In this document: positions 27,682 to 37,233 of the stretch, in pieces
How the letters are laid out: each line of letters starts with the position of its first letter
Numbering within the stretch: position 1 is the first letter of the stretch
From: Marinomonas transparens
GTDB lineage: Bacteria; Pseudomonadota; Gammaproteobacteria; Pseudomonadales; Marinomonadaceae
Assembly (NCBI RefSeq): GCF_016463975.1
Contig: NZ_JAEMNX010000005.1
Coordinates: forward strand, 124,001-188,000
Direction: 5' to 3'
Length of the DNA stretch: 64,000 nt
Notes under the pieces: model-generated
Told to the model about the DNA's origin: nothing
Database searches by the model: none
Seen by the model: only the letters and a program-made list of their open reading frames with translations
Program-made: the position numbers and the translations under genes

Positions 27682-30372
27682 TTATGTTTGCTTATGGCGT
27701 TTTATCGTCATCGAATGAGAACCAGAGGCGAGTACAAATTCATTGTCTCCTTGAAAGCGCCATTGACCAGATAAGACCACAGACGCACTTACCCCAGAAG
27801 GTAGTGTGACGTCCCAGACTACCTCATCAGGCTCCCCCATCTGCCAATGGCTTTTAATTAAACCAGTGGTCGCCTCATATTCGGCATCCACCAAGCCAAT
27901 TCGCGGATCAAAAATGGGCCTCATCTGTATTTTTCGGTAACCCGGAGCGGCCTCGTCCCAATCGATGCCAGCCAGTCGAGACCATATCCATTCTCCAATA
28001 GCACCATAGGCATAATGGTTAAAAGAGTTCATCGCTTTGCTTTGAAAGCCTTTTTCAGGTGTCCAACCATCCCAGCGCTCCCAGATCGTGGTTGCCCCCT
28101 GTTTAATAGAGAACCCCCAAGACGGATAGGTATCCTTTAGTAATAAATCGACAGCCTTTTCTGGAGATATATACTCACTAATCACAGGCGCTAGATGACG
28201 AACGCCAAGAAAGCCTGTCTGCAAATGCCCTTCCGACTCCCTGAGCAAACGGGATAGTTTATCTGCCAACATCACCGTCATTTTGTTAGGCAATAGTTTA
28301 AAATCGAGTGCTAATAAATAGGCCGTTTGAGTATTGCCAGATAAGGAGCCATCTTCCAGTAAAAAGCGCTTTAAGAAGGCGATTCTTATCCTCTTCGCCA
28401 ACAACAACCATGGCAAAGCGTCTTTCTTTAGAACCCTAGCAATATCAGCCATAATATCGGCAAGATGAATCCAATAAGCCGTATTGATCAAGGCGCGATC
28501 CGTTTCCTCTCCAACCGCTAACCAATCACCATAATTGTTATGCACCTCGTTAACCCGAATACCATCTGGATTGGCCGACTCAACAACCCCCATCCACTTA
28601 ACAAAAGGCAGCCAACAGCGACTTAACAAGGCTTTATCCTCATAACGTAAGTAGTTATGCCAAGCTAAAATTATTGGTGCATCCCCCCATGCAGGCGCTC
28701 CAGGCTGCGCCGTTAAGCGATAAGGGTTTAACGGTTTAGTCGGCGCAACGTCAGGGAAAACACCTTCTTCAGATTGCCCATCGATTAGGTCTTCCATCCA
28801 TTTCCTAAGAAAGGCGGAAACGTCCATAAAATAGCCCGCCGTACGCCAAAAAACCTGCGCATCAGCAGACCAACCATAGCGCTCATCACGCTGTGGGCAA
28901 TCCGTTGGCACGGATAAAAAGTTACCCCGCTGGCTCCAAAATATATTGGACAGCAACTGGTTTACCATGGCATTGCCCGTTTTTATTTTTCCAGTGATAG
29001 GCAAATCGGTTTGAATCGCAATGGCTGTCAATTTAAGGTCCGTTACAGGTGCTGATACACTAACACCAAGGTATTGAAAACCATGAAAAGTAAAATGAGG
29101 CTTAAAGGTTTCTAAACCCTCCCCCTTGCAAATATAGATATCTTCCGACACCGCATAACGTAGATTTTCTGTATACAGTTCGCCTTGCTCATTTAGACGT
29201 TCGGCATGGCGAAGTAGAATTCTTGTTCCTGCGGGAGCTGCCACTTGCAATTCCACATAGCCTGCTAGGTTTTGACCGAAATCATAAACACACTCGCCAG
29301 AGGCCGTAACTTTCACCGAATGATGTTCAAGACAAGCCACTTCTCTTGCCGGATCAACTCGGCTTGCTTCTAGTAATGGCGCCTTTGGCTCCGGTTGATA
29401 AACTTCTACCGGTTGCCAATTATGTGGCTCAAATTGTGGCTCAGACCAACCGAACATTTCCAAACGGGCGTCGTACATTTCTCCCACTAAAAAATCGGAA
29501 TAACAGATTGGCCCCTGTTTGGTTTGCCATTGATCATCACTAATAAGTAACTCAATGCGGCCATCAGAAAACTCAAGATGCAATTGGCACATAAACCCCG
29601 GACGACCACCATAATGGTTGCCCGCTCGACGTTGATTGTGACCAATTCGACCAGAGTACCAACCTTCTCCGAGCACAACTCCAATGGTATTTTGCGAGGT
29701 ATTTAACAACGGGTTAACATCATAACTCTGATATTCAACCCTAAGGTGATAATCCGTCCAGCCAGGCGCCATCACTTCATCACTGACCCGTGAACCGTTA
29801 ATGTACAGTTCATAAAGACCAAGCGCAGTAACATAAATAAAAGCCCTAACAGGCGTCTCATCCAAATCGAAATTTCGACGCAGATAATCAGCGGGGCGTG
29901 CTTGAAACCGGTTATCGTAATGATTGTCTTGTGGTATTTCGCGACCCGCAGGAAGTACAAAATAACGGGCAATCCATTGGGCTTGCCAATCACTTGTCCC
30001 TAAGCCTGTAAAGAACTGCGCAGGCTCAGAATGTCCAGATGTTTTCCCCTTATCATCCCACACTTGAACTGCCCACCAGATGAGGGAATCGCGAACCAGC
30101 ACTTTGCCATTCCATGGGATAGAGCATAAAGCACCATCAACCATGCCACTGTCCCAAAGACGACCAACGCCCTGCTCTATTTCCTGTTTGGACTCACCGG
30201 CAATGATACGCCAAGCACTCATCTCTCCCTGACCCTTTAGACTCCACGACAGTTCGGGTAACAGCTGGTTAAGTCCGCGCGGTAACCTTAAATGCTCACA
30301 ACGTAAACGGCAGGCTTGAAGACTGCCGCCTTGAACAGAAGAAGATTGAGAAGAGGGACGGTCGATAAACAT
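27682..30372 (-). CDS. Alpha-L-rhamnosidase (GH78)
   Basis: About 896 residues, typical for bacterial GH78. It has N-terminal beta domains (SWSLKGQGEMSAWRII, FYVTALGLYELYINGSRVSDEVMAPGWTDY type motifs), the catalytic (alpha/alpha)6 barrel with SVPTDCPQRDERYGWSADAQ and GAPAWGDAPI, and late GATTIWERWDGWTP, where the acidic residues are the general acid and base. There is no signal peptide, so it acts inside the cell on imported rhamnosides. The ATG at 30372 follows the FCD regulator stop directly (TAATATG); upstream in-frame codons would overlap that gene and look non-native. It is the last gene of a regulator-rhamnosidase unit downstream of an aldolase. Confidence 0.85.
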   Translation of the reverse strand: MFIDRPSSQSSSVQGGSLQACRLRCEHLRLPRGLNQLLPELSWSLKGQGEMSAWRIIAGESKQEIEQGVGRLWDSGMVDGALCSIPWNGKVLVRDSLIWWAVQVWDDKGKTSGHSEPAQFFTGLGTSDWQAQWIARYFVLPAGREIPQDNHYDNRFQARPADYLRRNFDLDETPVRAFIYVTALGLYELYINGSRVSDEVMAPGWTDYHLRVEYQSYDVNPLLNTSQNTIGVVLGEGWYSGRIGHNQRRAGNHYGGRPGFMCQLHLEFSDGRIELLISDDQWQTKQGPICYSDFLVGEMYDARLEMFGWSEPQFEPHNWQPVEVYQPEPKAPLLEASRVDPAREVACLEHHSVKVTASGECVYDFGQNLAGYVELQVAAPAGTRILLRHAERLNEQGELYTENLRYAVSEDIYICKGEGLETFKPHFTFHGFQYLGVSVSAPVTDLKLTAIAIQTDLPITGKIKTGNAMVNQLLSNIFWSQRGNFLSVPTDCPQRDERYGWSADAQVFWRTAGYFMDVSAFLRKWMEDLIDGQSEEGVFPDVAPTKPLNPYRLTAQPGAPAWGDAPIILAWHNYLRYEDKALLSRCWLPFVKWMGVVESANPDGIRVNEVHNNYGDWLAVGEETDRALINTAYWIHLADIMADIARVLKKDALPWLLLAKRIRIAFLKRFLLEDGSLSGNTQTAYLLALDFKLLPNKMTVMLADKLSRLLRESEGHLQTGFLGVRHLAPVISEYISPEKAVDLLLKDTYPSWGFSIKQGATTIWERWDGWTPEKGFQSKAMNSFNHYAYGAIGEWIWSRLAGIDWDEAAPGYRKIQMRPIFDPRIGLVDAEYEATTGLIKSHWQMGEPDEVVWDVTLPSGVSASVVLSGQWRFQGDNEFVLASGSHSMTIKRHKQT

Positions 30373-30373
30373 A

Positions 30374-31054
30374 TTACAATTCCAACGCTCGCTCCCTAGC
30401 ATTACCAATATGACTGTCCATGGCTTCCATGGCGGCATTTCGGTCACGGGCTAATAGCGCATCAATTACCTTAAGATGATCACCAAACGCCGCTGGCAAG
30501 GTCAGAGAATTCAATCGAATACGATCCAATTTAATAAGCCGTATGCGAATATTATTAATGTCGTAAGCACTCATTAAGAGTTCATTGCGCGTTGCCTGCA
30601 TTAGCAAGGAATGAAAACCGCTATCAATTTCTTGCCCACGATGCAGTAACTCTTCAGTAGCCCCCACTTTCACAGCTTCGATCATTTCAATATGCAGTGC
30701 TTTTTGTTCAAGTAATGTTTCATCGGGCATATTTTTTAGCGCATATAGCACGGCTTCTCTTTCTAACGCCGCGCGCATTTGAAAAGCATCTCGGATCATT
30801 TGCAAATCAATTGCTGGAATCATGATGCCTTTTTGAGGCAATACAGTAATCAGGTTTTCAGATTGTAAGCGCGGCAACAACTCTCTTAATGCGCCAATAG
30901 ACAAGCTAAGCATTTTCACTAATTCTCGCTGACTGACCATTTGTCCAGGTCTAAGTCGACCATCCAACAATGCCTCTTGGAATTGCTCATAGGCAAGTAA
31001 ACGTACTCGACCATCATTAGATTTAGCCGGAAAATCTAGCTCTTTTTGATTCAT
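30374..31054 (-). CDS. GntR-family regulator, FCD subfamily
   Basis: About 226 residues. Winged helix at about 10-70 (RLLAYEQFQEALLDGRLRPGQMVSQRELVKMLSLSIGALRELLPRLQSE) and an all-helical FCD ligand domain at about 85-215, with the His/Asp positions (EIDSGFHSLLMQATRNELL, HLKVIDALLARD) that bind metal and a carboxylate ligand. FCD regulators of sugar-acid loci usually repress until a sugar acid binds. Start chosen at 31054 (GAG upstream); 31069 is the alternative. It sits between the aldolase and rhamnosidase genes and is the likely local regulator, including the divergent TRAP operon. Confidence 0.82.
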   Translation of the reverse strand: MNQKELDFPAKSNDGRVRLLAYEQFQEALLDGRLRPGQMVSQRELVKMLSLSIGALRELLPRLQSENLITVLPQKGIMIPAIDLQMIRDAFQMRAALEREAVLYALKNMPDETLLEQKALHIEMIEAVKVGATEELLHRGQEIDSGFHSLLMQATRNELLMSAYDINNIRIRLIKLDRIRLNSLTLPAAFGDHLKVIDALLARDRNAAMEAMDSHIGNARERALEL

Positions 31055-31088
31055 TGTTATCTCAACCATTAAAATTTAAATCATCATT

Positions 31089-31970
31089 TTAGAGTTCTAA
31101 CTCTACTTTTAACTGTGCTCTGACATCATTCGAAAGCCCTAACAAGGGTGGCATTGTCTGAGAAAAGCTCGGTAAATTGTATGTTTCAGCCAGCATAGCT
31201 TTTAAGGCAATCAAACCACCAAGACCATCGACCAATTCAATTCGTTTGGCGGCACGGGACTCAAATGCAGGATCAACATCACCTCTATATAAAGTAACAC
31301 TGTCAGCGGGAAAAAGGTTCGGCAAACCACCAATCATACCAGCCCCCCCCGCACTGACCAGACGAGTAAGAACACGGTCATCGCCAGTAAATATCGATAA
31401 GTCTGGGAAGCTGGAAACCAATTCCAAACCGCCAGCAAGATCGCCTGTCGAATCTTTAATGCCTACCACACGATGACCAAGACGAGAGACCACTTCTTTA
31501 ACCAAAGCCGGAGTAAACGCCACGCCACTAAAAACAGGGAAGTTATATAAAATCACATCAAGATCTGGAGAACCCGCAGCAGCCACAACCGCTTCATAGA
31601 AATCCCCGACGCCCTTATCACCTGAAGGCGGGTAATAATAAGGCGGAATAATCAGGGCTGCGCGGCAACCCAATTCATCTGCTACCTTATAGAGTGCGGC
31701 CGCATCGTCTATTGAAGACGCGATAATACCGGGGATTTGCCGAGACATATCCATACCCTGAGCCGACATTTCTCTTAAGGCATGGATTTTTTGTTGTGCA
31801 GAAAAAGAAGCGCCCTCACCCGTTGTCCCAAATACCGATATAAAGTCACAGCCTTGAGATAACAACTTTTCGCAATGATTTTTAAGCCGCTCAAGATCAA
31901 TTTCATAACTCGAATTAATCGGTGTTACTGAAGCGCCAACGATCCCTTTTAGATCTGTATTTTTACGCAT
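31089..31970 (-). CDS. Dihydrodipicolinate synthase/N-acetylneuraminate lyase family aldolase
   Basis: 293 residues, TIM-barrel class I aldolase of the DapA family. GTTGEGASF (pyruvate-carboxylate binding), YNFPVFSG (catalytic Tyr) and GIKDSTGDLAG (Schiff-base Lys) are all present. A strong GGAGG site lies upstream. The context (FCD regulator, TRAP transporter, rhamnosidase) argues for a catabolic 2-keto-3-deoxy sugar acid aldolase and not for lysine biosynthesis, but the exact substrate is open. Confidence 0.85.
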   Translation of the reverse strand: MRKNTDLKGIVGASVTPINSSYEIDLERLKNHCEKLLSQGCDFISVFGTTGEGASFSAQQKIHALREMSAQGMDMSRQIPGIIASSIDDAAALYKVADELGCRAALIIPPYYYPPSGDKGVGDFYEAVVAAAGSPDLDVILYNFPVFSGVAFTPALVKEVVSRLGHRVVGIKDSTGDLAGGLELVSSFPDLSIFTGDDRVLTRLVSAGGAGMIGGLPNLFPADSVTLYRGDVDPAFESRAAKRIELVDGLGGLIALKAMLAETYNLPSFSQTMPPLLGLSNDVRAQLKVELEL

Positions 31971-32151
31971 TTTTTAAACCTCCAATATATGACCTTCCAT
32001 CTAATACAATCTATAGTCATACAAGTGATACAACAAGTCTATACATTTGAAATATTCCCCTGTAAAGTTTTAACTAGCTAAGAGAGTGAAAATATCGCAA
32101 TCTAAGTCGCCATCTCTAAAAAAATAAAAATCAATGACAATGGAGAAAAGC
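31971..32151. promoter_or_regulatory. Divergent promoter region of the aldolase and TRAP operons with candidate operator
   Basis: Between the divergent aldolase and dctP genes, the words TCATACAAG and TGATACAAC stand side by side at 32017-32034, flanked on both sides by CTATA (32011 and 32038). Repeated ATACAA words in a divergent gap are plausible contact sites for the local FCD regulator, which often recognises short TNGTATNC-like half-sites. The repeat is visible; binding is inference. Confidence 0.3.
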
Positions 32152-33144
32152 ATGAAAATCAAAAGAATCGTTGCCGCCATGGCTTGCTGCGCTACACTTG
32201 CCGTTCCAGCATTTGCTGCCGATCAAATCGAACTGAAATTTACCACAGCTTCTGTCCCTTCAGACCTTCATACCAAGGCAATGAAGGTATTTAAAGAGGC
32301 TTTAAATACCTCGGTCCCAGGCCGTTTCGATATCCAACTTTATGATTCAGGCTCTCTCTTCAAGTCAGGGGCAGACTTAGATGCTTTGCAACGCGGCAAC
32401 GTTGAAATGTCTTATTTATCCTATCAACTCATTGCCGACGCCATTCCCAAATACGGCGTACTGACCTCAGGTTACTTATTTAAAAACCCAGCCCATTACC
32501 GTGCTTTCCTTGCCTCAAAAGTGGGTCAGAAGTTTAGAGCAGATGTCGCTGCAGAAATGGATGTGCAAATTTTAGATGCCTGTTATCTAGGCACTAGAGA
32601 GTTAAACTTAAGAAAAGTCCGTGATGTTAAAACGCCAGCCGATTTGAAAGGCATTAAGCTACGTATGCCGGGATCAGACTCATGGTTATTCTTAGGTGAC
32701 GCTCTAGGTGCATCAGCAACGCCAATGCCATTTGGTGAAGTATACTTAGGCCTACAAACGGGTGCTATCGATGCTCAAGATAACCCACTTCCGACTATTG
32801 AAGCCGCTAAGTTCTATGAAGTAACCAAGCAAATTGTTATGACCAACCACCTAGTCGACGCCATCAACATTGTCGTCAATAATGAAACTTGGGACAAACT
32901 TAACCAAGACGAAAAAAGCGCCATGCGAAAAGCCGCGATTACTGCATGTAATTGGAATAATACTAATCGAAAATCGGAAGAAGCGCGTTTGATTTCCGTA
33001 TTTCAAGATGCTGGGTTAACCGTCTCCACACCAGACGTTGATGCTTTCCGCCAACACGTTCAAGCTTATTACTTGAATTCTGACCGCTCCGAAGACTGGG
33101 CTGAAGGTTTATTAGAAGAAGTAAATAAATTGGCTCAGGAGTAA
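32152..33144 (+). CDS. TRAP transporter periplasmic binding protein (DctP family)
   Basis: About 330 residues. Signal peptide (RIVAAMACCATLAVPAFAA), then a DctP-type fold. The conserved Arg that binds the substrate carboxylate is in LKGIKLRMPGSDSW, followed by PMPFGEVYLGLQTGAIDAQDNP, a family hallmark. The start at 32152 has GGAGAAA at the right distance; an upstream ATG at 32134 does not. It feeds the DctQ and DctM subunits downstream. An organic acid, most likely a sugar acid given the neighbours, is the expected ligand. Confidence 0.87.
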   Translation: MKIKRIVAAMACCATLAVPAFAADQIELKFTTASVPSDLHTKAMKVFKEALNTSVPGRFDIQLYDSGSLFKSGADLDALQRGNVEMSYLSYQLIADAIPKYGVLTSGYLFKNPAHYRAFLASKVGQKFRADVAAEMDVQILDACYLGTRELNLRKVRDVKTPADLKGIKLRMPGSDSWLFLGDALGASATPMPFGEVYLGLQTGAIDAQDNPLPTIEAAKFYEVTKQIVMTNHLVDAINIVVNNETWDKLNQDEKSAMRKAAITACNWNNTNRKSEEARLISVFQDAGLTVSTPDVDAFRQHVQAYYLNSDRSEDWAEGLLEEVNKLAQE

Positions 33145-33150
33145 TCATTA

Positions 33151-33657
33151 ATGACGACTCCTATTCGTAGGAGAGACCTGACTAAAATCGGCAACCTGTT
33201 ATCTAAGGTTGCCGATTCAATCGGGGCACTCTTCTTCTTAATCGCCTTCGTCGGTTTTTTAGTACAAATTTTCTATCGCTATGCGCTTAACGACCCTATT
33301 CGCTGGACAGAAGAAGTCATCATGATTGTCTTCATTTGGGCCGTTTTCTGGGCCGCAGCCTTCATGGTACCCATTAAAAATCACGTTACCCTAGAAGTGG
33401 TTTATAGCGTCGTCCCCAAAAAGACCAAACGTATTTTTGCTATCATTTCCATGTTTACCATCATCCTTGCCTTCATCATTTTGATACCAGCCACCATTGA
33501 GTATCTAGATTTCCTTACCCGTAAAAAAAGCCCTGTTCTTAGGCTTCCCATGCATTGGATTTATAGCTGTTATTTACTGTTTTTAGTTGGCTTTACGATT
33601 AAATCCAGTATTCGACTATGGAAATTATTTGGCTCTGACTGGCGCAGCAATATTTAA
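33151..33657 (+). CDS. TRAP transporter small membrane subunit (DctQ)
   Basis: 168 residues with four hydrophobic helices. The family motif around RWTEEVIMIVFIWAVFWAAAFMV is seen after TM1-2. It starts 6 bp after the dctP stop, with the GGAG ribosome-binding site overlapping the end of dctP, so the genes are one operon. DctQ pairs with the large DctM subunit. Confidence 0.87.
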   Translation: MTTPIRRRDLTKIGNLLSKVADSIGALFFLIAFVGFLVQIFYRYALNDPIRWTEEVIMIVFIWAVFWAAAFMVPIKNHVTLEVVYSVVPKKTKRIFAIISMFTIILAFIILIPATIEYLDFLTRKKSPVLRLPMHWIYSCYLLFLVGFTIKSSIRLWKLFGSDWRSNI

Positions 33658-33716
33658 TATAGTGCCTAGACACAAGCACTCCTAAGTTCAGTAATACCTA
33701 ATAGGAACAAGATACC

Positions 33717-35021
33717 ATGGAATTTTTTGCGGACTACGCACTGCTCATCATGTTCATCCTGCTCATTGCTATCACTATTACCGGTGTACCACTTGGCATC
33801 GCCATGATCGTATCCAGCGTTTTTTACTTAATGATGTCTGGCAATGATATTGGCCTTGCCGCAGAAAACGTATTAAATGGCACTTTCGGAAATTTTGTTG
33901 CGCTGGCTGTGCCCCTGTTCATCTTCGCTGCCAACATTATGAATGCGGGCAAGGTCTCAGACCGCCTATTAACCTTTTCACTGGCTTTGGTCGGTCGAGT
34001 GCCCGGCGGCCTTGCGCAAGTCAACATTTTAACCTCGCTCATTTTCTCTGGCATGTCTGGCTCAGCGATTTCAGATGCCGCAGGTGTCGGCAAAATCATA
34101 ACCGACATGATGACCAAAGATGGACGCTATCCAAGAGGCTTTGCTGGTGCTTTAACGGCAACGTCTGCGGTAGTCGGTCCTATCTTCCCGCCATCAATCC
34201 CTATGGTATTTTACGCGCTTATTTCCTCCACATCGGTGGGCGCATTATTTTTAGCGGGTGTAATACCGGCATTAATGGTTTGTATTTCTCTTGGTATCGC
34301 TGTCTTTATTATGGCAAAAGTCAGAGGCTTTCCCATTGAAAACGCGATTCCTTGGCGCGCTTTACCCATGGCATTTTTGCGAGCACTTCCCGCACTGTTA
34401 ATGCCGGTTATTTTACTTGGTGGGATTTATTCCGGAGTCTTTACGCCAACAGAAGCGGCAGCTGTCTCAGCTTTTTACGCCTTATTATTAGCAACCTTTG
34501 CCTATCGCGTTTTGGGCCTTAGAGATTTTTGGAATGTGGTCGTTGAGACGGTCAAAACCACCGCAGTGGTGACACTGGTACTCTGTGGTGCCTTTATTTT
34601 TAACTATGTGATTACCGTTGAGCAGCTTCCCCAAGGCGTATTTGAAATATTCAGTTCATGGAACCTCAGCCCAGCTGAATTCTTAATTGTACTCAACATA
34701 CTGTATTTGATCATGGGCTGCTTCTTGGATGTGTCTACCATTATGTTGGTCGTCACACCCCTGTTTATTCCTAGTGCCATGCTACTCGGTATCGACCTAA
34801 ACCATCTAGGTATCGTCTTAGTCTTTAATATGATGATAGGGCTTATCACACCGCCATACGGCATTTTGCTTTATATTATTAAGGCGCTTAACGGTATTCC
34901 TGTGGGAGAAATGATTAAAGAGGTATGGATCTTCCTCGCCATCCTCATTGGCTTATTAGTGGTGTTTACTTTTTCACCAAATTTGGTTCTTTGGTTGCCG
35001 AGGGTCGCAGGAATGCTATAA
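33717..35021 (+). CDS. TRAP transporter large membrane subunit (DctM)
   Basis: 434 residues, about 12 hydrophobic helices. Typical motifs are GTFGNFVALAVPLFIFAANIMNAG, IFSGMSGSAISDAAGVGKI and GPIFPPSIPMVFYA in the N-half, and the pseudo-repeat GLITPPYGILLYI in the C-half. The protein forms the sodium-coupled transport pathway. It is 59 bp after dctQ with its own AGGAA site. The last 6 bp overlap the convergent MOSC gene. Confidence 0.88.
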   Translation: MEFFADYALLIMFILLIAITITGVPLGIAMIVSSVFYLMMSGNDIGLAAENVLNGTFGNFVALAVPLFIFAANIMNAGKVSDRLLTFSLALVGRVPGGLAQVNILTSLIFSGMSGSAISDAAGVGKIITDMMTKDGRYPRGFAGALTATSAVVGPIFPPSIPMVFYALISSTSVGALFLAGVIPALMVCISLGIAVFIMAKVRGFPIENAIPWRALPMAFLRALPALLMPVILLGGIYSGVFTPTEAAAVSAFYALLLATFAYRVLGLRDFWNVVVETVKTTAVVTLVLCGAFIFNYVITVEQLPQGVFEIFSSWNLSPAEFLIVLNILYLIMGCFLDVSTIMLVVTPLFIPSAMLLGIDLNHLGIVLVFNMMIGLITPPYGILLYIIKALNGIPVGEMIKEVWIFLAILIGLLVVFTFSPNLVLWLPRVAGML

Positions 35022-35468
35022 GACCTTAAATGGCATACCTTCTCGCACTATACCCGTACTCAGGACATTGGCTCTTAAGCCACCACGGTGAAGCCAAGCT
35101 TTAACAACCTGTGGTGGCGTTAACGAGCCATTCGCCAATGACCGACCAAGTGAAGCACAAGGTTCACACAAATCAACGCCGTAAAAGCGCACATCGCCAA
35201 TGGTAAATTCTTTGCCAACCAATTGGTTAAGTCGCACACCTTGTGTGACTATGTTTCTACGAGTATCAGCCAGCGCGATGCTTTGGCCAAAGTTAGCATT
35301 AAAAGCGACAATCTCTTCACTCTCTACAAAAGTAATATTTGGGCCATCATCGCCTTTTTTCCCATAATATCTATCGCCCACTATGCCCTTGCCCGCATCG
35401 ACTTTGACAGCGTCAATTCCCACCTGAGACAATTTAGATTTTTTCGCGACAAAGATTGCTTGGATCAC
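35016..35468 (-). CDS. MOSC domain protein
   Basis: 150 residues, a single MOSC domain. GKGIVGDRYYGKKGDDG is the usual N-terminal motif and DLCEPCASLGRSL contains the conserved Cys that in this superfamily can bind sulfur carried to molybdenum cofactor or other targets. Short stand-alone members are of unknown function. It overlaps the end of dctM on the opposite strand by 6 bp. The GNAT gene 33 bp upstream may be on the same transcript. Confidence 0.8.
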   Translation of the reverse strand: MIQAIFVAKKSKLSQVGIDAVKVDAGKGIVGDRYYGKKGDDGPNITFVESEEIVAFNANFGQSIALADTRRNIVTQGVRLNQLVGKEFTIGDVRFYGVDLCEPCASLGRSLANGSLTPPQVVKAWLHRGGLRANVLSTGIVREGMPFKVL

Positions 35469-35501
35469 CTAGTGCCTCCTAACATTTATTTTATAGTCGA
35501 A

Positions 35502-35957
35502 TTAAACCGTCTTTTTTAAAGCGAGCGACATTTTTCGATACGCTATATCAGCTTTATAAAATCGTTCACCTTGTATTGCCATGCCAAACTTTCCATAGAA
35601 AGCTTGTGCACTTTCTCTAGCGTCACACCAAAAATAAATCACTGCACTTCGGTTCAGCTTATCAATGATATGCGCCAACATAAGACTACCTATGCCTTTT
35701 CCTTGGTATTCTGGCAAAGTAGCAAACTTTCTCAGCCTAACGCCTTCTTCATCTTGGAATATCGACGCCACACAGACTAGATCATCTCCAATAAAGGCAC
35801 CAAAATGCTCACCGCTGCTATCGTCTTCAACACGACAATCATCAATCGACTTATCTGGCCATAACACCCTATGACGAATCGGTAATGCTTGTTCCGTAGT
35901 GATAAGCCTAATGATTGGAGCGTGTTCCACGTCATTGATCAAAATACACATCCTCAC
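35502..35957 (-). CDS. GNAT N-acetyltransferase
   Basis: 151 residues. KFATLPEYQGKGIGSLMLAHIIDKL is the acetyl-CoA loop (Q-G-K-G-I-G), followed by SAQAFYGKFGMAIQGERFYK, motif B. The N-terminal ALPIRHRVLWPDKSIDDCRVEDDSSGEHFGA type sequence is common in ElaA-like or YitH-like GNATs. The substrate is unknown. ATG codons at 35957 and 35951 are both possible starts. Confidence 0.75.
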   Translation of the reverse strand: MRMCILINDVEHAPIIRLITTEQALPIRHRVLWPDKSIDDCRVEDDSSGEHFGAFIGDDLVCVASIFQDEEGVRLRKFATLPEYQGKGIGSLMLAHIIDKLNRSAVIYFWCDARESAQAFYGKFGMAIQGERFYKADIAYRKMSLALKKTV

Positions 35958-35981
35958 CTAATTTAAGCTTGATCATGGCAT

Positions 35982-36010
35982 AAAAAAGCCCCGCTCAAAA
36001 GACGGGGCTT
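35982..36010 (-). terminator. Rho-independent terminator of the fadBA operon
   Basis: Arms AAGCCCCG (35986-35993) and CGGGGCTT (36003-36010), 9-base loop. On the minus strand the stem is followed by six T. It is 20 bp beyond the fadA stop and ends the beta-oxidation transcript. It may also help insulate the GNAT gene. Confidence 0.88.
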
Positions 36011-36030
36011 AAGGTTACCAGTAATTCTCG

Positions 36031-37218
<1,188 letters not shown>

Positions 37219-37233
37219 CTAGCCTATGGGAAA

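Noticed and set aside
31089-31970. Assignment of the aldolase as dapA (lysine biosynthesis)
   Set aside because: Neighbours are an FCD regulator, a TRAP transporter and a rhamnosidase, and no lysine-pathway gene is near, so a catabolic aldolase is more likely.
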